NCBI GenBank assembly: GCA_030280995.1
Contig: JASXTE010000015.1
Location: 3,831,001-3,895,000 of the forward strand
Length of the DNA stretch: 64,000 bases
DNA from: Hemileia vastatrix
Lineage: Eukaryota > Basidiomycota > Pucciniomycetes > Pucciniales > Zaghouaniaceae
Reading direction: 5' to 3'
The position numbers were made by a program, and so were the translations under genes. Of the stretch, positions 20,801 through 31,227 are shown piece by piece. The notes beneath the pieces are model-generated. The model was not told the origin of the DNA and did no database searches. It saw only the letters and a list, made by a program, of their open reading frames with translations. The first letter of the stretch is position 1. Each line of letters opens with the position of its first letter.

Positions 20801-23800
20801 GAACTTGTGCAGGACACTTTTATGATGAGGAGTAGCTAGGGTGCAGGTCATCTTGAGTGCAACTGTTTTTTTTTAAAACATGTCAAATGATATTTGATCT
20901 TTCTGTGTTATTCATATTTTATTATCTGATTAATTTTTTGTCGTTAGAATTTTATTAATTTTATTAGTACAGAAAAAACTTGTGCGCAAAATGCATGCCA
21001 TGTTATATTACACCTTTTATAATATTATTAAAAAATGTTAAAAAAAATGAAAATGATTTATTTTCCAAAATTATAAATTAATATCCAAATGTAACATGAG
21101 TGATAAAAAAGTAAAGTAAAAGAGATCAAATATGAAAAAGAAAAATTCAAGAAAAATTCCTGCCTTCAAGAGCCAGTAGAGGTGTTGAAACAAATGGGTG
21201 CCATCAGGGCTAAATTTGATAAAATTTAATTTTTTTTAAAGATAAAAAATTTTTCACCTGAGGTTTGGAAAAACTCAAGGTGGATAATTCAGCCATAACA
21301 AACTACTTCTAATGTAATTATTTAGCATTTTTTTAAATTTAATTTCCACAGAGAGAATTGATCCCATCTGACTGCACCTGAACAAAAGTGTCCAGCACAA
21401 GTTCAGCCAAACTTGTGCTGGACACTTTTATGATGGAGAGTAGCTAGGGTGGAAGTGTTTCTCAGTACATCAGTTTTTTGTTTTTCACATTTCTATTGGG
21501 TTTTTAACTTTTTTTTATCATTCATATTTATCTTATAATTAATTTTTTGTCACCATATATATTATTAATGTTTCTAGTATAGCAAAAACCTGCATGCCAA
21601 ATGCAAAATTGGTGATGTTACAATTTTAATAATATTATTATATAAAGTTAAAAAAATATGAATATGTTTAGTTTTTAAAAAAATAAATTGATATTCAAAA
21701 TTAAAAAGAGTAATAGAAAAGTAAAATGAAAATAAATGGGATCAAATACGAAATAAAAAATACAAGTAAAATTTTTACTATCAAGAGCCAGAAGCGGTGT
21801 TGGGAAAGTTGGGGACCCCTAGGTCAAGACTTGGTCTAAACATAATTTTATGTATAGCTAACAAATTTTGAACTGAGGTTTGGACAGACATCCAGTGGAC
21901 AATTTTACAATATTAAACATTCTTTACTTCAATAATTGAGTGAAATATCATTTTTTATTGCCATAGAGAGAATTTAACTCATATGACTTCATGCAACTAA
22001 AAGTGTCCAGCACAAGTTCGGCCGAACTTGTGCTGGACAATTTTATAATTGAGAGTAGGCATACAACAAATCTTCTTAAGCTCAAAAGGGATTTCTTATA
22101 AAAATTTCCACTGGAATTTGATCTTTCTGTGTCATTTAAATTTACCATTTGATTAATTTTTTGTCATCATTATATTGTTAACGTTATTACTATAGTAATA
22201 ACTTGTGTGAAAAATGCATACCAGGTGGTGTTCCACCTTTAATCATATATTATTAAATAAAGGTACAAAAGTATGAAAATTATTTATTTTTAAAATTAAA
22301 AATTGATATCAAAGCAATATGAGCAATAAAAAAGTAAAATAAAAGGGATAAAATAAGAAAAAAAATCTAAGGAAAATTCCCACTATCAATAACAAGTGGA
22401 GGTGTTAGATCAAATGTGCACCACCAGGGCTAAACTTGCACTATATTTTCTTTTTTGTTAACCCAAATAAAGTGTCCTGATGAGTTTTGAAAAATCATCA
22501 GGAGGACATTTTGGCAATATCAAACTACTTATTGTGCAATGATTGAGAAAAATTTCATTTTCATTTCCATAGAGTAAATTTATCCCATCTGACTGCATGC
22601 AACCAAAAGTGTCCAGCACAAGTTTGGCCAAACTTATGCTGGACACTTTTATGATGGTGAGTATCTAGGGTGCAGGTCTTCTTCAGTTCATCAGGTATTC
22701 CTTATAAACAAATCCACTTGTATATGATCTTTCTGTGTCATTCATCTTTATCATTTGATTCATTGTTTTTCACCATTATAATATTAATGTTATTAGTATT
22801 GAAAAAATTTGTAAGCCAAATGCATACTGGGAGATGCTACATCTTTCATAATCTTATTAAATAAAAGTGAAAAAAATATGAAAATTATTAGTTTTACGAT
22901 AAATAAATTGATATTTGAAAGCAAAAACAGGAATAAAAAAGTAAAATAAAAGTGATTAAATATGAAATTAAACATTCAAATAAAATTTCTGCCATCTAAG
23001 AAAATTTGAGTTTTCAGACCAAAATTGCACCACCAATTCTACATTTGGAATATTTTTTCTTTTTTTTAAAATTAATAAAAGTGTCCACCTGATGTTTTCC
23101 AAAAAAACAGGAGGATAGTATAGCAGTATAAAGCTACTTCTTGTGCAATGATTGAGCAAAAATTCATTTTAACTTCCATTGAGTAAATTTATCCCATGTG
23201 ACTGAATGCAACCAAAAGTGTCCAGCACAAGCTCAGCTGAAATTGTGCTGGACACTTTTATGATGGAGAGTAGCTAGGGTGCAAGTCTTCTTCAGTTAAT
23301 CTTATATTCATTTTAAAAATGTCTATGGGTATTTGATCTTTCTGTGTCATCCAAATTTATTATTTGATTATTTTTTAGTCACCATTATATTATTAATGTT
23401 TTTAGTATAGCAAAAAAATTTGTAATGAATGTACACTGGATGATTTTACAACTTTAATAATATAATATAATAAATATAAAAAAATGTGAAAGTTATCAGT
23501 TTTACCAATATAAAATTGATATTTAAAAGCTAAAGGATAAATAAAAGGGTAAGATTAAAATTAAAGAGATCAAACATGAAATAAAGATATTAAGTATAAT
23601 ATCTGCTATCATGAGCCAGTAGAGGCTTCAGAAAAAATGGGCACCATCATAGATTAACATGGATCAAATTTACTTTTTACCAAAGGAAAAAATTGTCTAC
23701 CTTAGGTTTGGACAAACTTCCAGGGGACAATTTGTCTATGTAAAACTACATTCAGTGCAATGATGGAGTGATAATTCAGTCTCATTTCCATAAAAAGAAT

Positions 23801-26290
23801 TGATTGTGTCTGACAGCATGCAACCAAAAGTGTCCATCACAAGTTTGGCCAAACTTGTGCTGGACACTTTTATCATGAAGAGTATCCAGGGTGCAAGTCA
23901 TTTTTAATCATCTGAAATTTCTTATAAACATTTCCACTGTTATTAAATCTTTGTGCCTCACTCATATTTATCAATTGATTAATTTTTTCTCACTATTATA
24001 TTATTAATATTATCAGTATAGCAAAAAATTGTGTGCCAAATGAATACAGGGTGATCTAACACCTTTTATAATATTATTAAATAAAGGTAAAAAAATATGA
24101 AAATGATTTATTTTACAAAAAATAAACTTCTATCCAAAAGCAATATGAGAGGAATAAAGTAAAATAAAAGAAATCAAAGATGAAAATTAAAATCCAAGTT
24201 AAATTTCTGCCATAAACAGAAAAAAGAGATGTTGAATTAAATTAGAACAATCAGGGCTAAACTTGCACTAAATTTTCTTTTTTGTAAAAATAAAAAAAAA
24301 TCCACTTGAGCTTTACCAAAAATTCAGCATGAAAATTTTGCCATATCAAACTACTTCTAGTGTAATTTTATATCAAAAATTTATCTTCATTTCCATAGAG
24401 AGAATTGCTCCCATCTGACTGCACCTGACCATATGTGTCCAGCACAAGTTTGGCCGAACTTGTGCTGGACACTTTTTTAATGTAGAGTAGCTAGGGTAGA
24501 ATTTTTCTTCAGTTCATCTAGTATTTCTTACAAAGATGTCTACTGGTATTTTGTATTTGTTCCTCACTCATTAATATCATTTGATTAATTTTTGGTCGCC
24601 ATTATATTATTAATTTTATAAGTATAGAAAAAACTCATGTGCCAAATGCATACCAGGTGATGTTATGCCATTTATAATATTATTAAATAAATGTATAAAA
24701 ATATGAAAATAGTTTATTTTAAAAATTATTAATTGATATCCAAAAGCAGTATTAGGAATAAAAAATGAAGCTAAAGGGATCAAATACGAAAAAAGAAATC
24801 CAAGTAATATTCCTACTATCAAAGGCCAGTAGAGGTGTTGAAGCAAATGAGAGCCATCAGGGATAAATTGTACTAAATTGACTTTTTTTCAAAGATAAAA
24901 AATTGTCCACCTGTGGTTTGGATGAAATCTAGGTAGAAAATTTGGCTATGTAAAACTACTTCTAGTGAAGTTTTATATCCAAAAATTTTTTTTCATTGCC
25001 ATAGCGAGAATTGATCTTATATGACTGCAACTGACCAAAAGTGTCCAGCACAAGTTCGGCTGAGCTTGTGCTGGACACTTTTTTGATGGTGAGTATCTAG
25101 GGTGCAGCTCTTCTTCAGTGCAACTGGTATTTTTTTAAAACATATCCACTGGTATATGATCTTTCTGTTTTATTAATATTTTATCATTTTATCAATTTTT
25201 TGTTACCAGTATATTATTATTTTTATTAGTATAGCAAAAAAACATGTACCAAATGCTTACAGGGTGATGTTAAACCTTTAATAATTCTATTAAATCGGGT
25301 AAAAATTTATGAAAATGATTTGTTTTACATAAAATTAATTGATATCTAAAAGAAAAAAAAGGGATAAAAAGAAATAGGTTGAATAATAGGGATTTTATAT
25401 GAAATTCAAAATTCAAGCTAAATGCCTACTTTCAAGGCTCAGAAGAGTTGTTGGATAAAATGGGCATCATCAGGAATAAAATTTTACTTAATTTGATTTT
25501 TTGAAAAACTAAATGAAGTTTTCAACTGATTTTTTCCAATATTTAGTTGGACACTTTATCTATATCAAATTACTTCTAGTACCATGATTGACCAAATTAA
25601 ATCCTCATTTCTATATGCAGAATTGATCCCATATGGCTGGACCAGGCCAAAGGTGTCAACCACAAGTTTGAGAATTCTTCTGGTGGACACTTTTATGATG
25701 GACAATAGTAGGGTGCAAGTCTTCTTTAGTTAATCTAGTATTCCTCATAAACATTTCCAACTTATTTTTGGCTAAAAATCAGGTGGAAAGTTTTTCCATA
25801 TAAAATTACTTCTAATGCCATGATTGACTAAAAATTGATTCTCATTGCCATATAGAGAGTTGATCCCATATGACTGGATCTGGCAAAAGTGTCACCACAA
25901 TTTTTGATAAACTTAAGTTTGAAAATTTTATGATGGAAAGTAATTGCAAGTCTTCTTCATTTCATCAAGTAATCCTCATCAAAATTTCCACCTGTATTTT
26001 GGCCAAACTTCAGGTGGACACTTTGGCCATATTAAATTAATTCTAGTTCCATGTTGATAAAAAACTGATACTTATTGACATATATAGATATTAAACCCAT
26101 TAGACTGTGCCTTTCCAAAAGTGTCTACCTGAATTATGGCTAAACCTCAGTTGGACACTTTTATGATGCAGAGTAGCTAGGGCAAAAGTATTCTTCAGTT
26201 AATTTGGTATTCATAATAAATTTATCCTCCTGAAGTTTATCCTAACTTGAGGTGGACAATTTCGGAAAGCACCAGTTAGTCACTATCCAT
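17875..26290. repeat. Satellite array of ~605-bp units with 44-bp palindromes
   Basis: The palindrome core (GTCC of GTGTCCAGCAC) recurs at 18381, 18961, 19569, 20178, about 20781, 21390, 22005, 22611, 23220, 23832, 24437, 25043 and a decayed 25654. Spacings are 580, 608, 609, 603, 609, 615, 606, 609, 612, 605, 606 and 611. Each unit has, in order, a TTTGATCTTTNTGTGTCA block, a GCAAAAAcTTGTGTGCCAAATGCATACC block, an AAGAGCCAGTAGAGGTGTTG block, a weaker palindrome and the 44-bp palindrome followed by TGATGGAGAGTAGCTAGGG. Beyond 25700 the units shrink to about 230 bp (hairpins near 25893 and 26123). No protein-coding role is evident. The array lies wholly inside the terminal-inverted-repeat element. 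Confidence 0.93.
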
Positions 26291-26291
26291 C

Positions 26292-26490
26292 AAAAAAGTG
26301 TTCCACAAAATTTTGGCTAAACTTGTGGTGGACCCCTTTGATCAGCCACAGTCAGATGAGATCAACTCTTTAGATGGGAATGAGGATGATGTTTTGGTCA
26401 ATCATGGAAATAGAAGTAGTGTGATGTGGCCAAATTACCCCCCTGAAGGTCAGACAAACCTCAGAAGGACACTTTTTAGCAGGTAGTAAC
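26292..26490 (-). repeat. Inverted terminal unit of the satellite array
   Basis: After the last hairpin (about 26297-26335) the plus strand reads ATGAGATCAACTCTTTAGATG and GGCCAAATTACCCCCCTGAA. These match the minus strand of the regular units (for example 18201-18400). The array therefore reverses direction at a palindrome. The inverted unit keeps a 62-residue plus-strand frame that parallels frames on the minus strand of other units, which reflects the repeat and is not evidence of a gene. Confidence 0.75.
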
Positions 26491-27024
26491 TGAGAAAAAT
26501 ACATTTATCAGAAGGAAAATCTTTTATTGGATAGATGCCAAGGTTTCATACTTGTGTATTATGGTCAGTATTAATTTTGAAAGAGTCTGTCCAAGCCATT
26601 TCATTGCCCATCATGACTCATTTTTTTTAAAATGTTTCAAACTGTTTGATACAGTATTAAGGTGTCACATAGTATAATTAAGCTCTATTATGTGCCCTCC
26701 TATGATGCCTAAATTTATAATTTAATATCTTACATAATAATTTTTTTTATATAAATTCATCAATATTTTTTTTATTATCAAATTTAATAGAGCAAGTATC
26801 CTGAATTATTATATATGCATAAGCTTAGGTTAGATCAATTTGTGCTCAATTTGTTCTCATCAGAGGACCAAAATCAAGTTCTGGAGGATCAACTTGTGCA
26901 TAATTTGGAATCAGTCGATATTCTGTCTATAATCAATCTGAGAATAAATTTAAATCTAACTCTAATTTACTTATGTTTATAAAGTATTCATAAACCTGGC
27001 ATATTTAAGGGACACTCTAAATTT
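26491..27024. other. Right subterminal region
   Basis: AT-rich, no gene. It lacks the ATGCATA tract seen on the left, so the two subterminal regions differ. Confidence 0.5.
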
Positions 27025-27070
27025 CAAGAGAGGGGATTGCTAGCAATTCACCCCTAGATTTCCTGTGGTG
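27025..27070 (-). repeat. Right terminal inverted repeat
   Basis: The partner of 16595-16640, ending GATTTCCTGTGGTG directly before the AGT of the 3-bp target duplication. Confidence 0.88.
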
Positions 27071-27895
27071 AGTAAGCAGGAGGGAAGGATGCAAAGGTAA
27101 ATGATAAGAGGAAACATATTGATTTCAGTCACTAGACCTAATTACATCTAAAATCCATCTTCTCCTAGTTCTTTCTGACCGCCCTGTCATAATCAGTTCA
27201 TCTTTAAAATAAATCCCTAAATTTTTGTCTTCAGAACATAAATCAAAACAAAAACCATTGTCCACTAAATCAAAGAGAGAAATAAGAGTATTTCTAACTT
27301 CTGGACAGTAAAAAACATTGGTAATAGTAACAAATTTCCCATCTCCTTTTATTTTTAGGTCCCCTATGCCGGTGATAAATGAGGAAGGACAGTTAGTTGC
27401 TACTTTGATAGGGATTTGATTTTTAAGAGGTTTGAAATTGCTGAGAAGGCTCACATTTCCAGTGACATGATGGGTGGCACCAGAGTCCAATATTTCCACA
27501 TTCCCGGCGAGTTCTTCAAGTGACCATTCTGCACTGTTCAGATCAATCTGTTCCAATTGTTCATACATTGCCTCTACATTTTCTTCAAATATTGTGACTT
27601 CATCTGCCTCAATTTTTACATCTCTTGCTCTGATTTGTCTGCGTTGTGGTCTTTTATAAGGGATGTATATTGGTTTGCTTTTCACATTTGGATCAGAGGT
27701 GAGGGCTGTAGCACATTCTCTCATGAGGTACAGTCTTGCAGAAAAGGTGGATGACTTAAGGTTGTAGGGACAATGGGTAAAGAAATGAGCAGTTGATTTA
27801 CATTTGTGGCATTGTCTTTCAACACCTGGGAGTCTGTAGGAGTCTGTTTGGCGTTGGGGATGAGCTGCCACACTAAATATGGGTTCAGATGACAA
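27071..27895 (-). pseudogene. Copia E nucleocapsid zinc knuckle and protease
   Basis: This minus-strand frame (coding 27125-27895) contains a CCHC-type knuckle (CHKCKSTAHFFTHC) near its start, for RNA binding. The aspartic protease follows: EILDSGATHHVTGNVSLLSN with intact DSG, then an IGDLKIKG turn and NVFYCPEVRNTLISLFDLV. This is typical of Copia gag-pol before integrase. It ends at a TGA some 50 bp before the terminal-inverted-repeat element. A frameshift near 27905 divides it from the rest of gag. Confidence 0.88.
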
Positions 27896-29087
27896 AGAAG
27901 AAGCAGGGGTGTTGTAAAAGATTCTCTATCTACCCTATTTTGAGTCAAAGATGGCATCAGTTGGCAGAAATCTTCAAAAGTGACCGCATTTGAGTCAGCA
28001 CAATTGTCTAAAGCAACACAGAGATCAATGTATAGATCCTTAAGAGACGAAGGTAATAAGGTGTGAGACATTAGTGCTTTAAATACTTTTTATCAAAAGT
28101 GATTCCTTGGCATTCAATTTCTTCAGAATATTTGTTGAATTCCTCTAGATAATCACTGTGGGATGTGAACTGTGTTTGCTTTAGATTGATAAAATTACTT
28201 ATGGCTGTCATTTTGGAAGTATGATTAGATCTAGAGAATTTGTTGATGATATGAAGATAGGTTGGGTGTGCTCTCCAGTCTGTAGATATCTCATGGTGCA
28301 AGTTAGGGGAAATGGAGTGTAAGAGGATTAGGTGCATCACTCTGTCTCCATAATCATCAGGGCCGGTGCCATCATTTAATGCATATTCCCTTGTTCCTAC
28401 AAAGTCCTTGATTAAAGCCAAGACATTACTGTTCCATTCAGAGAAATTTCCTCCAGAGATTTCAAGAGTTGGGATGGTTTTCGTGAATTCTATAACATTC
28501 CTTAAAGTTCTTTGTCTCTCAGTCATGCTAATCTGTTGTGTAGTTTGTGGAAGGTGAGGTGGCATACTCCTTCGGAAAGGAGAAGTAGAAAAATTAAAAT
28601 GTTGGGTCTGTGCCATTATATTTGAGCTTAGCAAAAGATCCCCAATCACACGAGTAAGGTTTTTGATTGGGGTAGGCACAGGGGGAGGGTTATTTGCTAT
28701 AGGTCTATGTGATAAGAGGGTAGGGGTGAGGGGAGCGGTGGTAGGGGTGATAGTTGCGCTAGCGGTATAGGGGGTAGTGGTGGCAGTGCTTAGGGCAGGT
28801 AGGTGGGAGGAGGGGGTATCGGTAGTGTTAGTGTTAGATGTCGAAGGGGTAGTGGTAGGTGAGGGAGAGGCCTCGCTATTCATTGTTCGTTTAGCGAGGT
28901 TTGAGGAGGAAGCGACGGGGGTGCCGGGAATAGGGGTGAGGGTAGGGGCAGGGGTAGGAGAAGAGTCGTGTTTCGAGGTGCGTTTCTGGGGAGGTTCAAT
29001 ACCAATGCTCCTTAGCTCTCAGTTGGAGATGGATTGGGTAATTCTTTTACCAGCGCCGGAAGATGATGGTAAGTCTTTTTCAGACAT
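27896..29087 (-). pseudogene. Copia E gag
   Basis: The likely start is the ATG at 29085-29087 (MSEKDLPSSSGAG). A TGA at 29019-29021 interrupts the same frame, which then runs on through a Ser/Thr/Pro-rich region to the ATG at 28883 and down to 28071. Conserved gag-type blocks are VIEFTKTIPTLEISGGNFSE and YALNDGTGPDDYGDRVMHLI (UBN2-like retrotransposon gag by pattern). A frame change near 28071 leads into 27721-28071, and another near 27905 into the zinc knuckle. GC content and the Thr/Pro-rich N-terminus stand out from the AT-rich surroundings. Confidence 0.8.
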
Positions 29088-29167
29088 GGGCTGGGGGTTT
29101 TTTCGGTTACTAGCGCTCCTAGTGTTGCTAACGCTAGTGGAGTTGCTGGTTGGCTAACGTTTCAGTG

Positions 29168-29184
29168 CCCGCGAGTACAGCCCA
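29168..29184 (-). other. Primer-binding site candidate of Copia E
   Basis: Five bases inside the 5' LTR the minus strand reads TGGGCTGTACTCGCGGG, starting with TGG as expected for pairing with a tRNA CCA end. It is not the initiator-Met type common in Copia elements. Confidence 0.45.
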
Positions 29185-29189
29185 TAAGA

Positions 29190-29366
29190 TGTAGCACAGT
29201 TTCAGCCTATAGAACTCCAGAAAGAACCCATTAGATTTATTACTTTACCTGTAGCACGGTGTCAGCCTATAGAGCTCCGGAAAGAACCGGAGAATAGGAG
29301 ATGCCACGACTACAGTCTATATACATTTGCACACATAACTAAGTACAGAGTTCTATTGACTTAACA
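29190..29366 (-). repeat. 5' LTR of Copia E
   Basis: The 177-bp partner of 13691-13867, with a few substitutions (for example GACTTAACA here against GACTTAGCA there). CAATG follows at 29367-29371. Confidence 0.92.
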
Positions 29367-29371
29367 CAATG

Positions 29372-30350
29372 ACATAGGAGGAACGGGATATGCATTCTTC
29401 TTTGTTACTGTGTTGAGCTTTCTATAGTCAACAGACAACCTAAGGCTACCATATTTTTTCTTTACAAAAAGAACAGGGGAGCCAGTTGGAGATTTACTTG
29501 CTCTGAGGAAACCTTTGGCTAAATTCTCTGCAATGTAGTCTTGAAGAACTTAAGTTTTGTCCTTTGACAAAGAATAGACAGGACCTGCCGGAGGTACTGG
29601 ACCTATTACCTCTATTTGATGGTTGTAGGGTTGATGAGGTGGTAACTTATTGGCCTTGCGGATTGAGAAAACATCAAGGAAATCATGATAGATTTCAGGT
29701 AGAGTTGATTTAATGGCTTCAACATTGATTTGGTCGTCCTCATCATCTTCAAGAGAGTCTGTTGAGGAAGACCCAAATTGAGAGAGCATAATTTGACTAC
29801 TTTGAGGCAATTTAAATCCTCTTCGAGTGAAGTCATCGAGCTAGAAGGGTTAGCCAATTTCTCATTTAGAGAAATATCAGATGTTTTCAAGTCATCCGGC
29901 AGAGATTTGTCCCCTAGCAGGACATTTTCAGGCGGGTTGTTTAACTCCCTATTGACCTGCATTGAAGAATAAGAAATAAACTTAGCGCATGGGGTGATCA
30001 ATCCCCATGACCAATCAATTTCAGGATTCCAATGCGTTAAAAAGTCATGGCCAAGGATGGTATTGTCCATTCTTGGGGCATCCAAGACTGATAATTCCCA
30101 CTCAAAGGGGGGAAAATTCGGAAAGTTGAAAACCCATAAAACTTTCTTACTTACCCAATATTTGGGTTCCTCTGATTTGACCAAATAAATTGGAGTTCAA
30201 TAGATATCTGTGAATGTCAGTTTTAACTTCTTTGAAAAAGATAAACTGAAAAAAGAAATTGAAGCTCCAGAGTCTATAAGACAACTGAAGGGGTATCCTC
30301 CTTAAAAAGAATCGTAGGAGGAGTGCGTTTAACAGGTGCCATTTTAAAAA
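29372..30350 (-). pseudogene. Gypsy B2 protease, linker and RT fingers
   Basis: The protease active site near 30270 reads LIDSGAS, intact, but a one-base loss in the C-run before it (CCCC against CCCCC at 50790 in Gypsy B) shifts the frame. Downstream come the flap region PRMDNTILGHDFLTHWNPEI and an acidic linker up to YHDFLDVFSIRKANKLPPHQ. Then come the RT fingers near 29400-29550 ([19 protein letters not shown]). Frames change near 29810 and at several other points. Copia E interrupts the RT gene at 29371. Confidence 0.82.
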
Positions 30351-30417
30351 ATTTATACACACGTGAAAAGGGATGTAGTAGTGCAAAGAATGAGAACTAC
30401 GGAGAATTAAATTATAC

Positions 30418-31227
30418 TGTCACCGGAACGACCTACGCACAAGGTCGAGGGTGTTCCTTGAAGTGAGATGGAGGGAGTAGTTTAGAAACTTCTTGAAAGC
30501 ACAGGGGAAATTTTTGAGGAAGTGATTCGAAGATTACTTGAAGGAAGAGCTACTGCTTTGAGATATGTTCAATAATAATTCTAATATAATTTAAAGGAAA
30601 TATTATTATTCTTAAGATCTCACAAAGGGTTTGAAAACTCAATAATCAAAGATTTAAGTTTTAGAAATGATTACTGAGAAAAATAAGGAAGTTTACAATA
30701 ATAATAATTTAACCTGAAGCTTTACCACTATTAACTATATATATATTTTATAATTCAATTATAAAGAAATATCAAACCAAAATCCAACCCCTTTTATATC
30801 CATTACTCCTCCTTTCATTGACCTCATATCCATCCATCATTCCGCACACCACAGACCATCAAAAATACACCTGTAACACCTGGACCCTGCTCAATAACAT
30901 TGTTTAACCCTTTAATCTTCCACTAACCATCCCACCCATGCTCACTATCCCTGTTAATAACCCACAGATACTTAATAAACCTTTTGAGGAATATGACATT
31001 AACTATTGTGCTATGCATTGCTTATCAAAGAAAAGACTAAACACACTATTGAGAGATTGACTAATTTAGATTTAAAGTTTAGATTAGCGCGGTTGAATAG
31101 TGAGTACACAAATGAAAGTTTCAGTTGCTATGTAGAATCATTTTCTGCGCTTTAAGTATGGATTTAGACCTCGGTATTATTGATTTAATGAGCTGCTTTT
31201 GCCTTGAGTGTCATGTGGTTCATGAAA
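30418..31227 (-). repeat. 5' LTR of Gypsy B2
   Basis: An 810-bp LTR matching 48440-49250 and 56184-56994 in inverse orientation but clearly more diverged. The end GTCCGGTGACA equivalent is at 30418-30430. The start TGTCACG has become TTTCATG at 31221-31227. It abuts P2 coding sequence. Confidence 0.85.

Larger units (their letters stand above)
16595..27070. mobile_element. Non-autonomous terminal-inverted-repeat element carrying a satellite array
   Basis: The ends are inverted repeats: CACCACGGGAAATCTGGGGG at 16595 and CACCACAGGAAATCTAGGGG read inward from 27070, alike over about 45 bp. They are flanked by AGT on both sides (16592-16594 and 27071-27073). A 3-bp duplication with a CAC-A type terminus is the pattern of the CACTA (CMC/EnSpm) superfamily; the assignment is inference, since the canonical start is CACTA. 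The 10,476-bp interior has no transposase-sized frame. Its contents are subterminal DNA (16640-17870), a ~605-bp satellite array (17875-26290), one inverted unit (26292-26490) and right subterminal DNA. A second copy begins at 63658. The host is Copia E. Confidence 0.8.
13691..29366 (-). mobile_element. Copia E: Ty1/Copia retrotransposon with a 10.5-kb insertion
   Basis: Two 177-bp LTRs (13691-13867 and 29190-29366) begin and end TG...CA and are flanked by the 5-bp target duplication CAATG (13686-13690 and 29367-29371). Inside, on the minus strand, come gag, protease, integrase, reverse transcriptase and RNase H, in Copia order. A terminal-inverted-repeat element occupies 16595-27070, so the Copia element itself is about 5.2 kb. 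It lies in the RT gene of Gypsy B2. All frames carry lesions. Confidence 0.93.
29367..31227 (-). mobile_element. Gypsy B2, 5' part (LTR, protease, RT start)
   Basis: With 13257-13690 this forms a minus-strand Gypsy B copy split by Copia E. From the 5' side it has an LTR (30418-31227) and a short leader. The gag is mostly deleted: the match to Gypsy B resumes only near 30347, equivalent to 50740. The protease region and RT fingers follow. The 3' part ends at 13257 without an LTR, so the copy is truncated. Confidence 0.85.

Noticed and set aside
17875..26290. Regular repeats with dyads could suggest a CRISPR array
   Set aside because: The unit is ~605 bp and the whole unit is repeated, not short repeats with unique spacers. 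The genome is eukaryotic.
16595..27070. Helitron interpretation of the satellite-bearing element
   Set aside because: Helitrons lack terminal inverted repeats and target duplications. Here both termini are inverted repeats and AGT is duplicated.
28777..29157. 126-residue plus-strand frame rich in Val/Gly/Glu
   Set aside because: It is the antisense of the Thr/Pro-rich Copia E gag N-terminus.
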